Shown: one piece after another, positions 43,490-51,976 of the stretch
Layout: the number at the start of each line of letters is the position of its first letter
Position numbering within the stretch: the stretch's first letter is position 1
From: Gordonia asplenii
GTDB lineage: Bacteria; Actinomycetota; Actinomycetes; Mycobacteriales; Mycobacteriaceae
Reading direction: 5' to 3'
Assembly (NCBI RefSeq): GCF_012933505.1
Contig: NZ_JABBNB010000035.1
Span: 1-64,000 of the forward strand
Length of the DNA: 64,000 nucleotides
The notes under the pieces: model-generated
What the model was told of the DNA's origin: nothing
The model's database searches: none
What the model saw: the letters and a program-made list of their open reading frames with translations, nothing else
Position numbers and translations under genes: made by a program

Positions 43490-44596
43490 TCAGAACCGCG
43501 AGTGTTCGCCCAGCAAGAGCGCCGACCCGGTCTTCGCGCCGTCGGTCGATTCGCCCGCGCGCTTGATCGAGCCCAGCACCCAGTTGTTCACGTGCTTGGC
43601 GGTCAGCACCGCCTGTGCGCGATCGGTGTCTTCGGGCGCGACGATGGCGACCATCCCGACACCCATGTTGAAGGTGCGCTCCATCTCTTCGCGTGCCACT
43701 CGTCCCCGCTGCGCGATCATCGAGAAGATCGGCGCGGGTGACCAGGTGCCGCGGTCGAGCTCGGCGACGAGTCCCGGCGGGAGGACGCGGCCCAAGTTGT
43801 CGGCCAACCCGCCGCCGGTGATGTGCGCGAAGGTGCGGACGTCGGTCTCGGCGGCGAGTGCGAGGCAATCACGCGCGTAGATGCGCGTCGGCTCCAGCAA
43901 CTCCTCGCCCAGGCTTCGGCCGAACTCCTCGACGTGCCCGTTGACGTCCATGTGTCCCCAGTCCAGCAACACCTTGCGGGCCAGCGAGTAGCCGTTGGAG
44001 TGCAGACCCGACGATCCCATCGCGATCACGACGTCGCCGGGGCGAACCTTCTCGGCGGACAGAATCGAATCCGCCTCGACCACACCGACGCCGGTCGCCG
44101 AGATGTCGTAGTGGCCGTCTTCCATCAGACCGGGGTGTTCGGCGGTCTCACCGCCGAGCAGTGCGCAGCCGGCGATGACGCAGCCGTCGGCGATGCCTTT
44201 GACGATGTCGGCGACTACCTCGGGCACGACCTTGCCGATGGCGATGTAGTCCTGCAGGAACAGCGGCTCGGCGCCGCAGACCACGAGGTCGTCGACGACC
44301 ATGGCGACCAGGTCGCGTCCGACGGTGTGGTGAACGCCCATCGCCTGCGCCACCGCGAGCTTGGTGCCGACACCGTCGCTCGACGCCGCGAGCACCGGCT
44401 CGCGATAGTCGCCCTTCAGTGCGAACAGCCCCGCGAATCCGCCGAGACCGCCCATCACCTCGGGTCGGGTCGCACGTTTGGCGTGCGGCTTGAACAATTC
44501 GACCGCGCGTTCACCTGCGTCGATGTCGACGCCGGCCGCTGCGTAGGAAGCTCCAGCCGAAGGTGCGTCGTAGTGACCGGCATCGCGATCGGACAT
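43490..44596 (-). CDS. purM: Phosphoribosylformylglycinamidine cyclo-ligase (AIR synthetase)
   Basis: Fifth step of purine synthesis, closing FGAM to AIR with ATP. The 368-aa protein shows the family signatures LKGDYREPVLAASSDGVGTK, VDDLVVCGAEPLFLQDYIAI, ALLGGETAEHPGLM and FAHITGGGLADNLGRVLP. AGPxxx-type glycine loops and length are normal. GCAGGAG precedes the ATG. It follows purF in the same direction across 129 bp, but a -10-like TAGCGT flanked by a 15-bp direct repeat suggests its own promoter. Confidence 0.96.
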   Translation of the reverse strand: MSDRDAGHYDAPSAGASYAAAGVDIDAGERAVELFKPHAKRATRPEVMGGLGGFAGLFALKGDYREPVLAASSDGVGTKLAVAQAMGVHHTVGRDLVAMVVDDLVVCGAEPLFLQDYIAIGKVVPEVVADIVKGIADGCVIAGCALLGGETAEHPGLMEDGHYDISATGVGVVEADSILSAEKVRPGDVVIAMGSSGLHSNGYSLARKVLLDWGHMDVNGHVEEFGRSLGEELLEPTRIYARDCLALAAETDVRTFAHITGGGLADNLGRVLPPGLVAELDRGTWSPAPIFSMIAQRGRVAREEMERTFNMGVGMVAIVAPEDTDRAQAVLTAKHVNNWVLGSIKRAGESTDGAKTGSALLLGEHSRF

Positions 44597-44634
44597 GGTG
44601 ATGGACTCCTGCGAGATCGAGTGAAAGAAGACCT

Positions 44635-44685
44635 GCCGCTCGGACAGACCGGCTTTACGCTACCCGACCGGCCGCTCGGACAGAC
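44635..44685 (-). promoter_or_regulatory. purM promoter flanked by a 15-bp direct repeat
   Basis: GCCGCTCGGACAGAC occurs identically at 44635-44649 and 44671-44685. Between the copies, on the minus strand, lies TAGCGT (44657-44662), a good -10. The repeat therefore brackets the likely polymerase site, as an operator pair would. No purine regulator is encoded nearby. Spacing is 36 bp. Confidence 0.45.
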
Positions 44686-44725
44686 AGTCACGTCGGCTCT
44701 CCTGTGCGGCGCGTCACGCGTTACA

Positions 44726-46294
44726 TCACGGACGCATGATCGCGCTGACATTGTCGTTGGCGGTGGTCAGCGGATCGACCTTCGGGCCGTCGCCGAGATC
44801 CTCGGCCGCGTTCTTCAGCATCGTCTCGAGCACCGCTTTGCCCATCGACGTCTCTCTCGGCAGCGGGATCGGATACTTCCCGTCGAAGCAGGCGGCGCAC
44901 AGCTTCGACGCCGGCTGGTGGGTCGCGTTGATCATCTCGTCCGCGCTGATGTAGCCGAGCGAGTCGGCGCCGATGGCCTGCCGGACACCGTCGACCATGC
45001 CCTCTTCGGACTCCATGCCGTTGGCGATCAGCTCCGCGGGTGACGCGAAGTCGATGCCGTAGAAGCAGGGCCAACGGACCGGCGACGACGCGATACGCAC
45101 GTGCACCTCGGCGGCGCCCGCCTCGCGCAACATCCGGATCAACGCCCGCTGCGTGTTTCCGCGGACGATCGAATCATCAACTACCACAAGGCGTTTACCG
45201 CGGATCACGTCTTTGAGCGGATTCAGCTTGAGGCGGATGCCCAGCTGCCGGATGGTCTGCGACGGCTGGATGAAGGTCCGTCCGACGTAAGCGTTCTTCA
45301 TCAGCCCCTGGCCGTAGGGAATGCCCGACTCCTGCGCGTAGCCGACCGCCGCGGGCGTCCCCGACTCCGGGACCGGAATCACCAGGTCGCCGTCGGCCGG
45401 GTGTTCCCGGGCAAGGCGGCGTCCGATGTCGACGCGGGTGGCGTGCACGCTGCGGCCGTTGATCACGCTGTCCGGTCGGGCGAGGTAGACGTATTCGAAC
45501 ACGCAGCCCTTCGGCGTCGGCTCGGCGAACCGCTTGGTGCGCACGCCGTCGGCATCGATGGCCAGGAGTTCACCGGGTTCGATGTCGCGGACGAAGGAGG
45601 CGCCGACGATGTCGAGGGCCGCGGTCTCCGAGGCGACCACCCAGCCGCGGTCGAGGCGGCCGAGTGACAGCGGACGCACCCCGTGCGGATCACGCGCCGC
45701 ATACAGCGTGTTCTCGTCCATGAAAGTGAGGCAGAAGGCGCCCTTGACCGTCGGCAGCAGTTCCATCGCGGCCTGCTCGATGGTGCGGTCGGCCGCGCCG
45801 TGCGCTAGCAATGCGCCCAGGACGTCAGAATCCGACGTCGCACCGCCGTTGCCGGTGAGCCCGAGCTCTCGGGCTCGGCTGGCGAGTTCAGCGGTGTTCA
45901 CGAGGTTGCCGTTGTGGCCGAGCGCAACGCCGGTACCTGCGGCGGTCGTACGGAAGATCGGTTGGGAGTTCTCCCAGGTGGTGGAACCGGTGGTCGAGTA
46001 GCGGCAGTGCCCGACGGCGACGTGACCGACCATCGCAGCCATGGTCTGCTCGTCGAAAACCTGACTGACCAGGCCTAGATCCTTGAAGACGATGACCTGC
46101 GAGCCGTCACCCACCGCGATGCCCGCCGCTTCCTGACCGCGGTGCTGCAGCGCGTACAGGCCGTAGTAGCTGAGCTTGGCGACGTCTTCGCCAGGTGCCC
46201 ACACTCCGAACACACCACACTCTTCGCGCGGCTCGTTCTCCGAAACATCTTCGGAGACAAGAAGATTCGGGGTGTTAACTGACATGTCTGCCAC
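44726..46294 (-). CDS. purF: Amidophosphoribosyltransferase (glutamine PRPP amidotransferase)
   Basis: Committing step of purine synthesis. GTG 46294 has GGGAG five bases upstream. The 24-residue prosequence ends before Cys in PREECGVFGVWAPGEDVAKL, where cleavage exposes the catalytic Cys. The glutaminase domain contains YGLYALQHRGQEAAGIAV and GHNGNLVN. The PRTase domain has the PRPP loop RLVVVDDSIVRGNTQRALIR. LCAACFDGKYPIPLP near the C-terminus carries Cys residues for the Fe-S cluster typical of the Bacillus-type enzyme. 522 aa. Confidence 0.96.
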   Translation of the reverse strand: MADMSVNTPNLLVSEDVSENEPREECGVFGVWAPGEDVAKLSYYGLYALQHRGQEAAGIAVGDGSQVIVFKDLGLVSQVFDEQTMAAMVGHVAVGHCRYSTTGSTTWENSQPIFRTTAAGTGVALGHNGNLVNTAELASRARELGLTGNGGATSDSDVLGALLAHGAADRTIEQAAMELLPTVKGAFCLTFMDENTLYAARDPHGVRPLSLGRLDRGWVVASETAALDIVGASFVRDIEPGELLAIDADGVRTKRFAEPTPKGCVFEYVYLARPDSVINGRSVHATRVDIGRRLAREHPADGDLVIPVPESGTPAAVGYAQESGIPYGQGLMKNAYVGRTFIQPSQTIRQLGIRLKLNPLKDVIRGKRLVVVDDSIVRGNTQRALIRMLREAGAAEVHVRIASSPVRWPCFYGIDFASPAELIANGMESEEGMVDGVRQAIGADSLGYISADEMINATHQPASKLCAACFDGKYPIPLPRETSMGKAVLETMLKNAAEDLGDGPKVDPLTTANDNVSAIMRP

Positions 46295-46397
46295 AAGGAC
46301 TCCCGGGTTGGGTGGGCTGGTGCGGGGAGGCGCAGGGCTCAGTCTACCGGCCGGTCAGCACCAACTCCGAATCTGACAACGCGGGAAACGGCCGATA

Positions 46398-46805
46398 TTA
46401 ATCCCCGACGCCGTGCCCTCGAACCCGGATCAGGGGCAGGTGATCGCCCACCTCACCGGCCCGCGACCCGGATGCGGAGACGTCGCCACGAGCCACCGCG
46501 TCGTCGAAATCGGCCAGCCCGGCGACCAGCGCGAGCCATGTTCGAGGCGTCGTCTCGACGACGTTGGGCGGCGTCCCACGTGTGTGCCGAGGTCCGGCGA
46601 TGCACTGCACCGCGACGAACGGCGGAACGCGGACCTCGACCGATGCGCCCGGAGCCAGCTGCGCGAGGGTCCGTGCCGACTGCCGCACGGCCGCCGCCAA
46701 CGTCGCTCGATCGGGCTGCTCGACGGTGTCGTCGGCAAGCCAGTCGACGGTCGCCAGCACGGCGGCGCGCATCTGCGCAGGATCAACTGTTTTCGGGCGA
46801 GTCAC
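46398..46805 (-). CDS. SCP2-like (sterol carrier) family protein, Rv0807 type
   Basis: The 135-aa protein from GTG 46805 begins [20 protein letters not shown]; this start matches the Rv0807-type N-terminus, whereas the upstream frame is repeat-derived. [20 protein letters not shown] followed by [20 protein letters not shown] are the family hallmarks, a small SCP2-like sandwich. It lies directly upstream of purF (103-bp gap) as in M. tuberculosis. Function unknown; lipid binding is implied only by the fold. The position suggests co-transcription with purF. Confidence 0.8.
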   Translation of the reverse strand: MTRPKTVDPAQMRAAVLATVDWLADDTVEQPDRATLAAAVRQSARTLAQLAPGASVEVRVPPFVAVQCIAGPRHTRGTPPNVVETTPRTWLALVAGLADFDDAVARGDVSASGSRAGEVGDHLPLIRVRGHGVGD

Positions 46806-47193
46806 CCGTCTATGGTGCCCGACGCCCCCGACGGCGCCGGTGTGGCGAACAGCACACCGAAGCCACGGCCGCTCGCCCAGCACCACCCCTCCCGCTCACC
46901 GAGTGCCGCCCGCTCGCCCAGCACCACCCCTCCCGCTCACCGAGTGCCGCCCGCTCGCCGAGCACCCCCCTCCCGCTCACCGAGTGCCACCCCGCTCGCC
47001 CAGCACCGCCCCCTCCCGCTCACCGAGTGCCGAAGCGAGCTCGCGAGCTTCGGTGTATCGAGGTGCCGCAAGCCGACGTCGCAACGCTGCCACTGCTCGA
47101 CGGACGATCGGAAACGGCAACCCGGGCGTCGACGCCCACCCGATCACCCGATTTTCGCCACGAGTCGCCCCGTCGGTGTTGCACGATTATGCG
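46806..47193. repeat. Four 41-bp tandem repeats ending in a CCGAGTGCCGAAGC palindrome
   Basis: Units starting GCTCGCCCAGCACCACCCCT lie at 46871, 46912, 46953 and 46994, an exact 41-bp period. Each contains CTCCCGCTCACCGAGTGCC. The fourth unit runs into the complete palindromic repeat CCGAGTGCCGAAGCGAGCTC / GCGAGCTTCGGTGTATCGAGG. The array thus looks like repeated amplification of one edge of that dispersed element. No gene or clear promoter is visible. Confidence 0.8.
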
Positions 47194-48702
47194 ATGGGTA
47201 TCGATGTGGCGAAACGCACATTCACCGGCGACGACCGGGTCCAGTTCCGACGTCAGGTGTCACGCGGCACCGAGGCGATCGCTCGAATGCTCTCCGACGG
47301 GCTGTTCACCGACCACGGCAAGCCGCCCGAGCCGCTCCTCGGTATGGAGGTGGAGCTCAACCTGGTCGACGCCGAGATGGCGCCGGCGCTCGCCAACGCC
47401 GCCGTGCTCGACAGCATCGCCGACCCGGACTTTCAGACCGAGCTCGCCCAGTTCAACATCGAGATCAATGTCGCGCCGCGGCCGCTGACCGATGACGAGA
47501 CGCTCGCCCTCGAACAACAGTTGCGGGCCTCTCTGAACAACGCCGAGGCTCGTGCCGCGGCGATCGACACGCATCTCGTGATGACCGGCATGCTGCCGAC
47601 GCTGACCGCGGAGCACTTCTCCGATCAAGCCCTGTCGGCGAATCCCCGTTACGGACTGCTCAACGAGCAGATCTTCGCCGCGCGCGGCGAAGACATCGAG
47701 ATCGACATCACCGGCGTCGAGCTCGACTCCGACAGCAAGCCCGAACGGTTGCGGTTGACCACCGATTCGATCGTTCCAGAAGCCGCGTGCACGTCGTTGC
47801 AGTTGCATCTGCGCGTCGCCCCCGAAGACTTCGCCGACCATTGGAACGCGGCACAAGCCATCGCGGGAATTCAGGTCGCACTGTCGGGCAACTCGCCGTT
47901 CTTCGCCGGTTCGGCACTGTGGCACGAGAGTCGGATCGCCGTCTTCGAACAGGCGACCGACACACGGCCGTTGGAACTCAAGAACCAGGGCGTCCGCCCC
48001 CGCGTGTGGTTCGGCGAGCGGTGGATCACCACCATCTTCGACCTGTTCGAGGAGAACACCCGCTACTTCCCCGCCCTGCTGCCGGTCTCCACCGACATCA
48101 ACCCGCTCGACGTACTCGAGCACGGCGGCATCCCCAACCTCGATGAACTGCGCCTGCACAACGGAACCGTGTACCGGTGGAACCGTCCGGTCTACGACGT
48201 CGTCGACGGCCATGCGCACCTGCGCGTCGAGAACCGCGTACTGCCGGCCGGACCGACCGTCGTCGACACGATGGCCAACGCCGCCTTCTATTACGGACTG
48301 CTGCGCGGGCTCGTCGAGCAGGATCGGCCGGTCTGGTCGCAGATGTCGTTCGACGCCGCCGCCGAGAACCTGCACTCCGGCGCCCGCGAAGGCTTTGGCG
48401 CACAACTGTATTGGCCGAAGGTCGGCTGGGTACGCCCGGACGAGCTCACCCTGCGCAAGCTGCTGCCGATCGCCGACGCCGGGCTGCAGTCGTTCGGCGT
48501 CTCCGCCAAAGCCCGATCCCGGTACCTGTCGGTGATCGAAGGCCGATGCCTGTCACGCCAGACCGGCTCGGAGTGGCAGCGTCGTTCGGTCAGCGCGCGC
48601 GAGGCAGCGGGCGACGATCGGGCCACCGCGCTGGCGGGGATGCTCGCCGACTATGTCGCGCTCATGCATGAGGGAGAGCCGGCGCACACCTGGGCGTTGT
48701 GA
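47194..48702 (+). CDS. GCS2-family carboxylate-amine (glutamate-cysteine type) ligase
   Basis: ATP-grasp-like ligase of 502 aa. LLGMEVELNLVDAEM and LAQFNIEINVAPRPL supply the metal-binding Glu residues. LQLHLRVAPEDFADHWNAAQ and VENRVLPAGPTVVDTMANAA complete the core. ATG 47194 is preferred because the frame upstream is made of repeat sequence; GTG 47176 is possible. Mycothiol producers usually lack glutathione, so a different gamma-glutamyl or amide product is likely. It is not beside ergothioneine genes. No neighbours share an operon with it. Confidence 0.75.
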   Translation: MGIDVAKRTFTGDDRVQFRRQVSRGTEAIARMLSDGLFTDHGKPPEPLLGMEVELNLVDAEMAPALANAAVLDSIADPDFQTELAQFNIEINVAPRPLTDDETLALEQQLRASLNNAEARAAAIDTHLVMTGMLPTLTAEHFSDQALSANPRYGLLNEQIFAARGEDIEIDITGVELDSDSKPERLRLTTDSIVPEAACTSLQLHLRVAPEDFADHWNAAQAIAGIQVALSGNSPFFAGSALWHESRIAVFEQATDTRPLELKNQGVRPRVWFGERWITTIFDLFEENTRYFPALLPVSTDINPLDVLEHGGIPNLDELRLHNGTVYRWNRPVYDVVDGHAHLRVENRVLPAGPTVVDTMANAAFYYGLLRGLVEQDRPVWSQMSFDAAAENLHSGAREGFGAQLYWPKVGWVRPDELTLRKLLPIADAGLQSFGVSAKARSRYLSVIEGRCLSRQTGSEWQRRSVSAREAAGDDRATALAGMLADYVALMHEGEPAHTWAL

Positions 48703-48720
48703 CGGCCGCGCGGCGGGGTC

Positions 48721-49800
48721 TTACGCTCGCGCCACCAGTCCCCGCCCGGACACCATCGGAAGGTCGAGCGCCGTTACCAACCCCGGTGCGGCGGCGACCA
48801 CCGCCCCGACCGCGTTGATCAGGCGCTGAGCCGTCACGATCATGCCGGACACATTGTGGTCGCCGTTCTCACCGTGGTGGGTGAACTCGACTTCCATGTC
48901 GGGTTCGCCGCTGACGATGACGCGATAGCAGCCGTCGCCCTTGGCCGGTTTCGGCCACGTCGGACACTGATCGGGGTGCGTCCGGGTGTAGTGCTCCAAC
49001 ACGATTCGATCGACACCGCCCACCTGCCCGACCACCTCGAAGCGCAACGCGGCCATCGTGCCGGCTGCGACGTCCACCGAGACCGTCGAGTAATCCCGTT
49101 CTGCCGCAACGCGTTCCACCCGCTCGACGAGCGGCTCGTCGAGCGTCACGCCCAGCCCCGCGGCGAGTTGCCGAACCACACTGCCCCACGCCAGCGACAA
49201 CACCCCCGGATTGAGCAGCATCGGCGTGGTGTCCATCGGCTCGCCGAAGCCGAAGATCTGCTTCATCACGACCGGCTGGTAGTAGGTGGAGTAGTCGGCG
49301 ATCTCCTGACAGCGCACTTCGTCGATGCGCTGCGACAAGCTTGTCATGGCAAGTGGCAGAACATCATTCGCGAATCCAGGGTCGATGCCGTTGACGTGCA
49401 GGCTCGCCCCGCCGGCTCTACCCGCCTCGACGATCCTGTTCACCATCTGCTCGGGGATCACTCCCATCGGATACTGCAGGACAACCGGCCCGCTCGACAC
49501 GACGTTGATGCCGGCTTCCAGGAACGAAACCAGATCATCGATGGCCTCGATGATCCGATCGTCGGTCATCGCCGTATGCACGATCGCGTCGGGCTTCAAC
49601 GCGAACAGCGCCTCGCGATCATCGGTCGCGACGACGCCGAGTTCGCGCCCCAGGCCGGCGAGGTCGCCGGCGTCGCGTCCGACCTTGCCCGGATCCGACA
49701 CCCACACGCCGACCAGTTCAAGGTCTGGGTGCGCATCGATTCCCGCGATGGCGTGGCGTCCGACAGTTCCCGTCGACCATTCGACGATTCGCAGAGTCAT
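48721..49800 (-). CDS. DapB-like NAD(P)-dependent dehydrogenase (diaminopentanoate dehydrogenase-like)
   Basis: The 359-aa protein has an N-terminal Rossmann fold: MTLRIVEWSTGTVGRHAIAG, VGVWVSDPGKVGRDAG, and VVSSGPVVLQYP with the conserved VNGIDPGFANDVLP. The C-terminal half is an alpha/beta catalytic domain (CQEIADYSTYYQPVVMKQIF). The family, common in mycobacteria, is annotated dihydrodipicolinate reductase-like or amine dehydrogenase; substrates are mostly unknown. Convergent with the ligase gene (18-bp gap), so no operon partner. Confidence 0.8.
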   Translation of the reverse strand: MTLRIVEWSTGTVGRHAIAGIDAHPDLELVGVWVSDPGKVGRDAGDLAGLGRELGVVATDDREALFALKPDAIVHTAMTDDRIIEAIDDLVSFLEAGINVVSSGPVVLQYPMGVIPEQMVNRIVEAGRAGGASLHVNGIDPGFANDVLPLAMTSLSQRIDEVRCQEIADYSTYYQPVVMKQIFGFGEPMDTTPMLLNPGVLSLAWGSVVRQLAAGLGVTLDEPLVERVERVAAERDYSTVSVDVAAGTMAALRFEVVGQVGGVDRIVLEHYTRTHPDQCPTWPKPAKGDGCYRVIVSGEPDMEVEFTHHGENGDHNVSGMIVTAQRLINAVGAVVAAAPGLVTALDLPMVSGRGLVARA

Positions 49801-49834
49801 GCTTCGACAGTAGAGGACTCAAGTAGAACACGTT

Positions 49835-50617
49835 TCAGTTTGCCAGGATCCACTTCTTGGTCGACGGGGCGCACGCGAGAACCAGGGTGATGACGGGGAA
49901 TAGCAGAAAGCACAGCGCACCGACGACAGATCCGGCGGCATAACCGGCTTTCGTGTCCGACGACAGCCCCGTCCCGCCAATGACCGATCCCCACATCGCC
50001 CAGCTGACGATGTTTCCGATCAGCGATAGCGCGATGAATACGCTGCAACCCGCGGTAATCAACGTCCGGCCGGTCAATCGATGCCGCAAGATCTGTACAC
50101 CTCCCGCGGTGAGCAGCGCGCCGACGACGATCGCGACAACGATCTCGCCGATCATGATCGCCGTGAACCCACCGCCGAACTCGCTCAGGTTGAGTTGTGA
50201 ACCAGCAGCCATGGCGATACCGGCACCGACGAGAATCACCACCATGTGTACGACGCCCAGGAAGGCCAGCACCGCCGCGGTCGTGGCCGTCGCACCCGAC
50301 GGTTTGGGCTGATACGGGTAACCCCCGAGTCCCGGCTGTCCGTACTGCTGGCCGTATGCCGCATAGTCCGGCGTCGGCGCACCCGGATACTGCTGACCGT
50401 AAGGCTGCGGCTGACCATAGCCGGGTTGCTGACCGTAACCGGGTTGCTGACCGTAGCCGGGTTGCGTGCCAAAGCCGGGTTGCTGACCATAAGGCTGCTG
50501 ACCGTAAGGCTGCGGCTGACCGAATCCCGGCTGACCGAACTGCTGTCCGGTCGGCGGCTGCTGTTGTTGATAGGGCTGTTGTTGATCGGGCTGCCGACCG
50601 TACGGGTCATAACTCAT
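49835..50617 (-). CDS. Gln/Pro/Tyr/Gly-rich four-helix membrane protein
   Basis: ATG 50617 has GGAG five bases upstream and gives [20 protein letters not shown]. Residues 1-115 are low-complexity repeats of the PGYGQQ / QPYGQQ type. Four hydrophobic segments follow: [60 protein letters not shown] and [20 protein letters not shown]. Such proteins are common in Gordonia and Mycobacterium and have no known activity. The cytoplasmic tail resembles those of the two CD225 proteins at 51.5-52.5 kb, suggesting a shared partner or shared phase behaviour (inference). Confidence 0.8.
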   Translation of the reverse strand: MSYDPYGRQPDQQQPYQQQQPPTGQQFGQPGFGQPQPYGQQPYGQQPGFGTQPGYGQQPGYGQQPGYGQPQPYGQQYPGAPTPDYAAYGQQYGQPGLGGYPYQPKPSGATATTAAVLAFLGVVHMVVILVGAGIAMAAGSQLNLSEFGGGFTAIMIGEIVVAIVVGALLTAGGVQILRHRLTGRTLITAGCSVFIALSLIGNIVSWAMWGSVIGGTGLSSDTKAGYAAGSVVGALCFLLFPVITLVLACAPSTKKWILAN

Positions 50618-50722
50618 CAGAACTCCAATGCTCGCATCCGCGGCGATCTTCAAATACCGGCGATTCTCGCCAGAATACCTGCGTCTGTGCTCGTCTGCCG
50701 CTACCGGCGTCGTCGCAGCGGT

Positions 50723-50728
50723 TAGCGT
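50723..50728 (+). promoter_or_regulatory. Leaderless -10 promoter of the ABM-domain gene
   Basis: TAGCGT followed by seven bases and ATG 50736. No ribosome binding site is seen. Confidence 0.5.
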
Positions 50729-50735
50729 GGTGGTC

Positions 50736-51038
50736 ATGATCGTCGAACACGTCGTCCTACCGGTTCGCCCGGGAACGGAAGTTGAATTCGAGACCGCTTT
50801 CGCTCAGGCCAGATCGATTATTTCGGCAATGCCGGGATTCTGCTCGCTGACATTGTCGCGTGGCATCGAATCACCATCGAATTATCTGCTTATCGTCGAA
50901 TGGGAATCACTGGAAGCGCACACCGTCGGCTTCCGGAAATCGTCGGACTATCACCGATGGCGCGAACTTCTCCATCATTTCTATGACCCATTCCCGGAAG
51001 TCGAACATTATCGGCCGATCGTCGCCGCCGACGCCTGA
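50736..51038 (+). CDS. Antibiotic biosynthesis monooxygenase (ABM) domain protein, 100 aa
   Basis: Small dimeric alpha-beta barrel: [20 protein letters not shown], then [38 protein letters not shown] and [23 protein letters not shown] proteins include quinone-forming and heme-degrading monooxygenases, but many are uncharacterised. No heme-ligand pattern of the IsdG/MhuD type is evident. ATG 50736 is chosen from the leaderless promoter; an earlier frame is unrelated. It lies divergent from the Gln-rich membrane protein. Confidence 0.82.
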   Translation: MIVEHVVLPVRPGTEVEFETAFAQARSIISAMPGFCSLTLSRGIESPSNYLLIVEWESLEAHTVGFRKSSDYHRWRELLHHFYDPFPEVEHYRPIVAADA

Positions 51039-51040
51039 AC

Positions 51041-51448
51041 TCACACTTTCAATACGCTGAACGGATATACCGGGATGTTGCGGATGACGAACCACACCCC
51101 GATCATGACCAGGAAGGTGACCGCCGCCCAGCGCTGATGCTGCCAGCTGCGAACTCGGCGCCCGCGCCACAATCCGATGCAGTATGCCCCAAAAGCCCAG
51201 AGCAGCAACGCCATGCAGACGACGCCGACAGCGTTGTACCGAATGGCCGCGCCCAGGTCACCGTGCAGCAGCGAATAGATCGCCCGCAACGATCCGCACC
51301 CCGGGCAGTCGATTCCGAACAGCAACTTCGTCGGGCACACCGGCGCAGGCCCGCCCGGCGTCGTCGGATCGGCGAACCAGATTCCCACGCAGCCGACTGT
51401 CGCCAGCCCCACGACGACAGCGGGCCCGGCGATCTTGTGATGACTCAC
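51041..51448 (-). CDS. DUF2752 membrane protein, 135 aa
   Basis: Two to three membrane helices with the DUF2752 signature CPTKLLFGIDCPGCGSLRAI followed by YSLLHGDLGAAIRYN. The CxxxxxxxxCPGCG arrangement recalls a metal or redox site near the membrane face. The family often accompanies TM2 or CD225 proteins, as here (the CD225 pair lies 81 bp upstream in the same direction). Function unknown. It converges with the ABM gene, the stops being two bases apart. Confidence 0.85.
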   Translation of the reverse strand: MSHHKIAGPAVVVGLATVGCVGIWFADPTTPGGPAPVCPTKLLFGIDCPGCGSLRAIYSLLHGDLGAAIRYNAVGVVCMALLLWAFGAYCIGLWRGRRVRSWQHQRWAAVTFLVMIGVWFVIRNIPVYPFSVLKV

Positions 51449-51529
51449 CTTGCTGACCGCACCGAGAACCCGGTCGGTGAACGGTACCGGCCGGGTTTGC
51501 GGAGAATCAGTTCGGGTCAGGGGTCTTCC

Positions 51530-51976
51530 TCAGTAACTCGGAGTCGTATAGGTGTAGGTATACGAGGGAGTGTAGTCGGGGACGGTGCTGGCGACACCCA
51601 CGAGAATAACGAAAAAGACGACATAGGCGATGATTGCGAGCACATAGACGACCACCGAAATGATCGCGCCCCACATCGCCCACTTCTTCGCCTCGTCGGC
51701 CGCACGCTGAGCACCCGCGTAATCTCCGGTCGCCCACAATTTGCTCACCGACGTCGATTTCACAATCGCGACGATGCCGAGCGGCAGACAGCACAGCACC
51801 GTGCACAGAATCGCCCACACGAGGTTGTTGTCGGGCTCCGGGCCCATCGGCATTCCGTATTGCGGTTGACCGTACTGCGGTTGACCGTATTGTGGCTGCC
51901 CGTATTGCGGTTGGCCGTATTGAGGCTGCTGGCCGTATGGGTCTTGCTGACCGTACGGATCATTGGGATAAGTCAT
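51530..51976 (-). CDS. CD225/dispanin (IFITM-like) membrane protein, copy 2
   Basis: The 148-aa protein has an N-terminal tail of repeated QPQYG units (residues 12-42). The CD225 domain follows: NNLVWAILCTVLCCLPLGIV as the intramembrane hairpin, the conserved loop KLWATGDYAGAQRAADEAKK, and WAMWGAIISVVVYVLAIIAY as the second helix, ending in a Tyr/Thr-rich tail. CD225 is the fold of interferon-induced transmembrane proteins; bacterial roles are not established. Its ATG shares one base with the stop of the upstream paralogue (TGATG), so the two are co-translated. Confidence 0.88.
   Translation of the reverse strand: MTYPNDPYGQQDPYGQQPQYGQPQYGQPQYGQPQYGQPQYGMPMGPEPDNNLVWAILCTVLCCLPLGIVAIVKSTSVSKLWATGDYAGAQRAADEAKKWAMWGAIISVVVYVLAIIAYVVFFVILVGVASTVPDYTPSYTYTYTTPSY

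Noticed and set aside
46871-47034. Possible CRISPR or iteron origin
   Set aside because: The 41-bp units have no unique spacers and no replication or cas gene nearby, and they resemble the flank of a dispersed palindrome.
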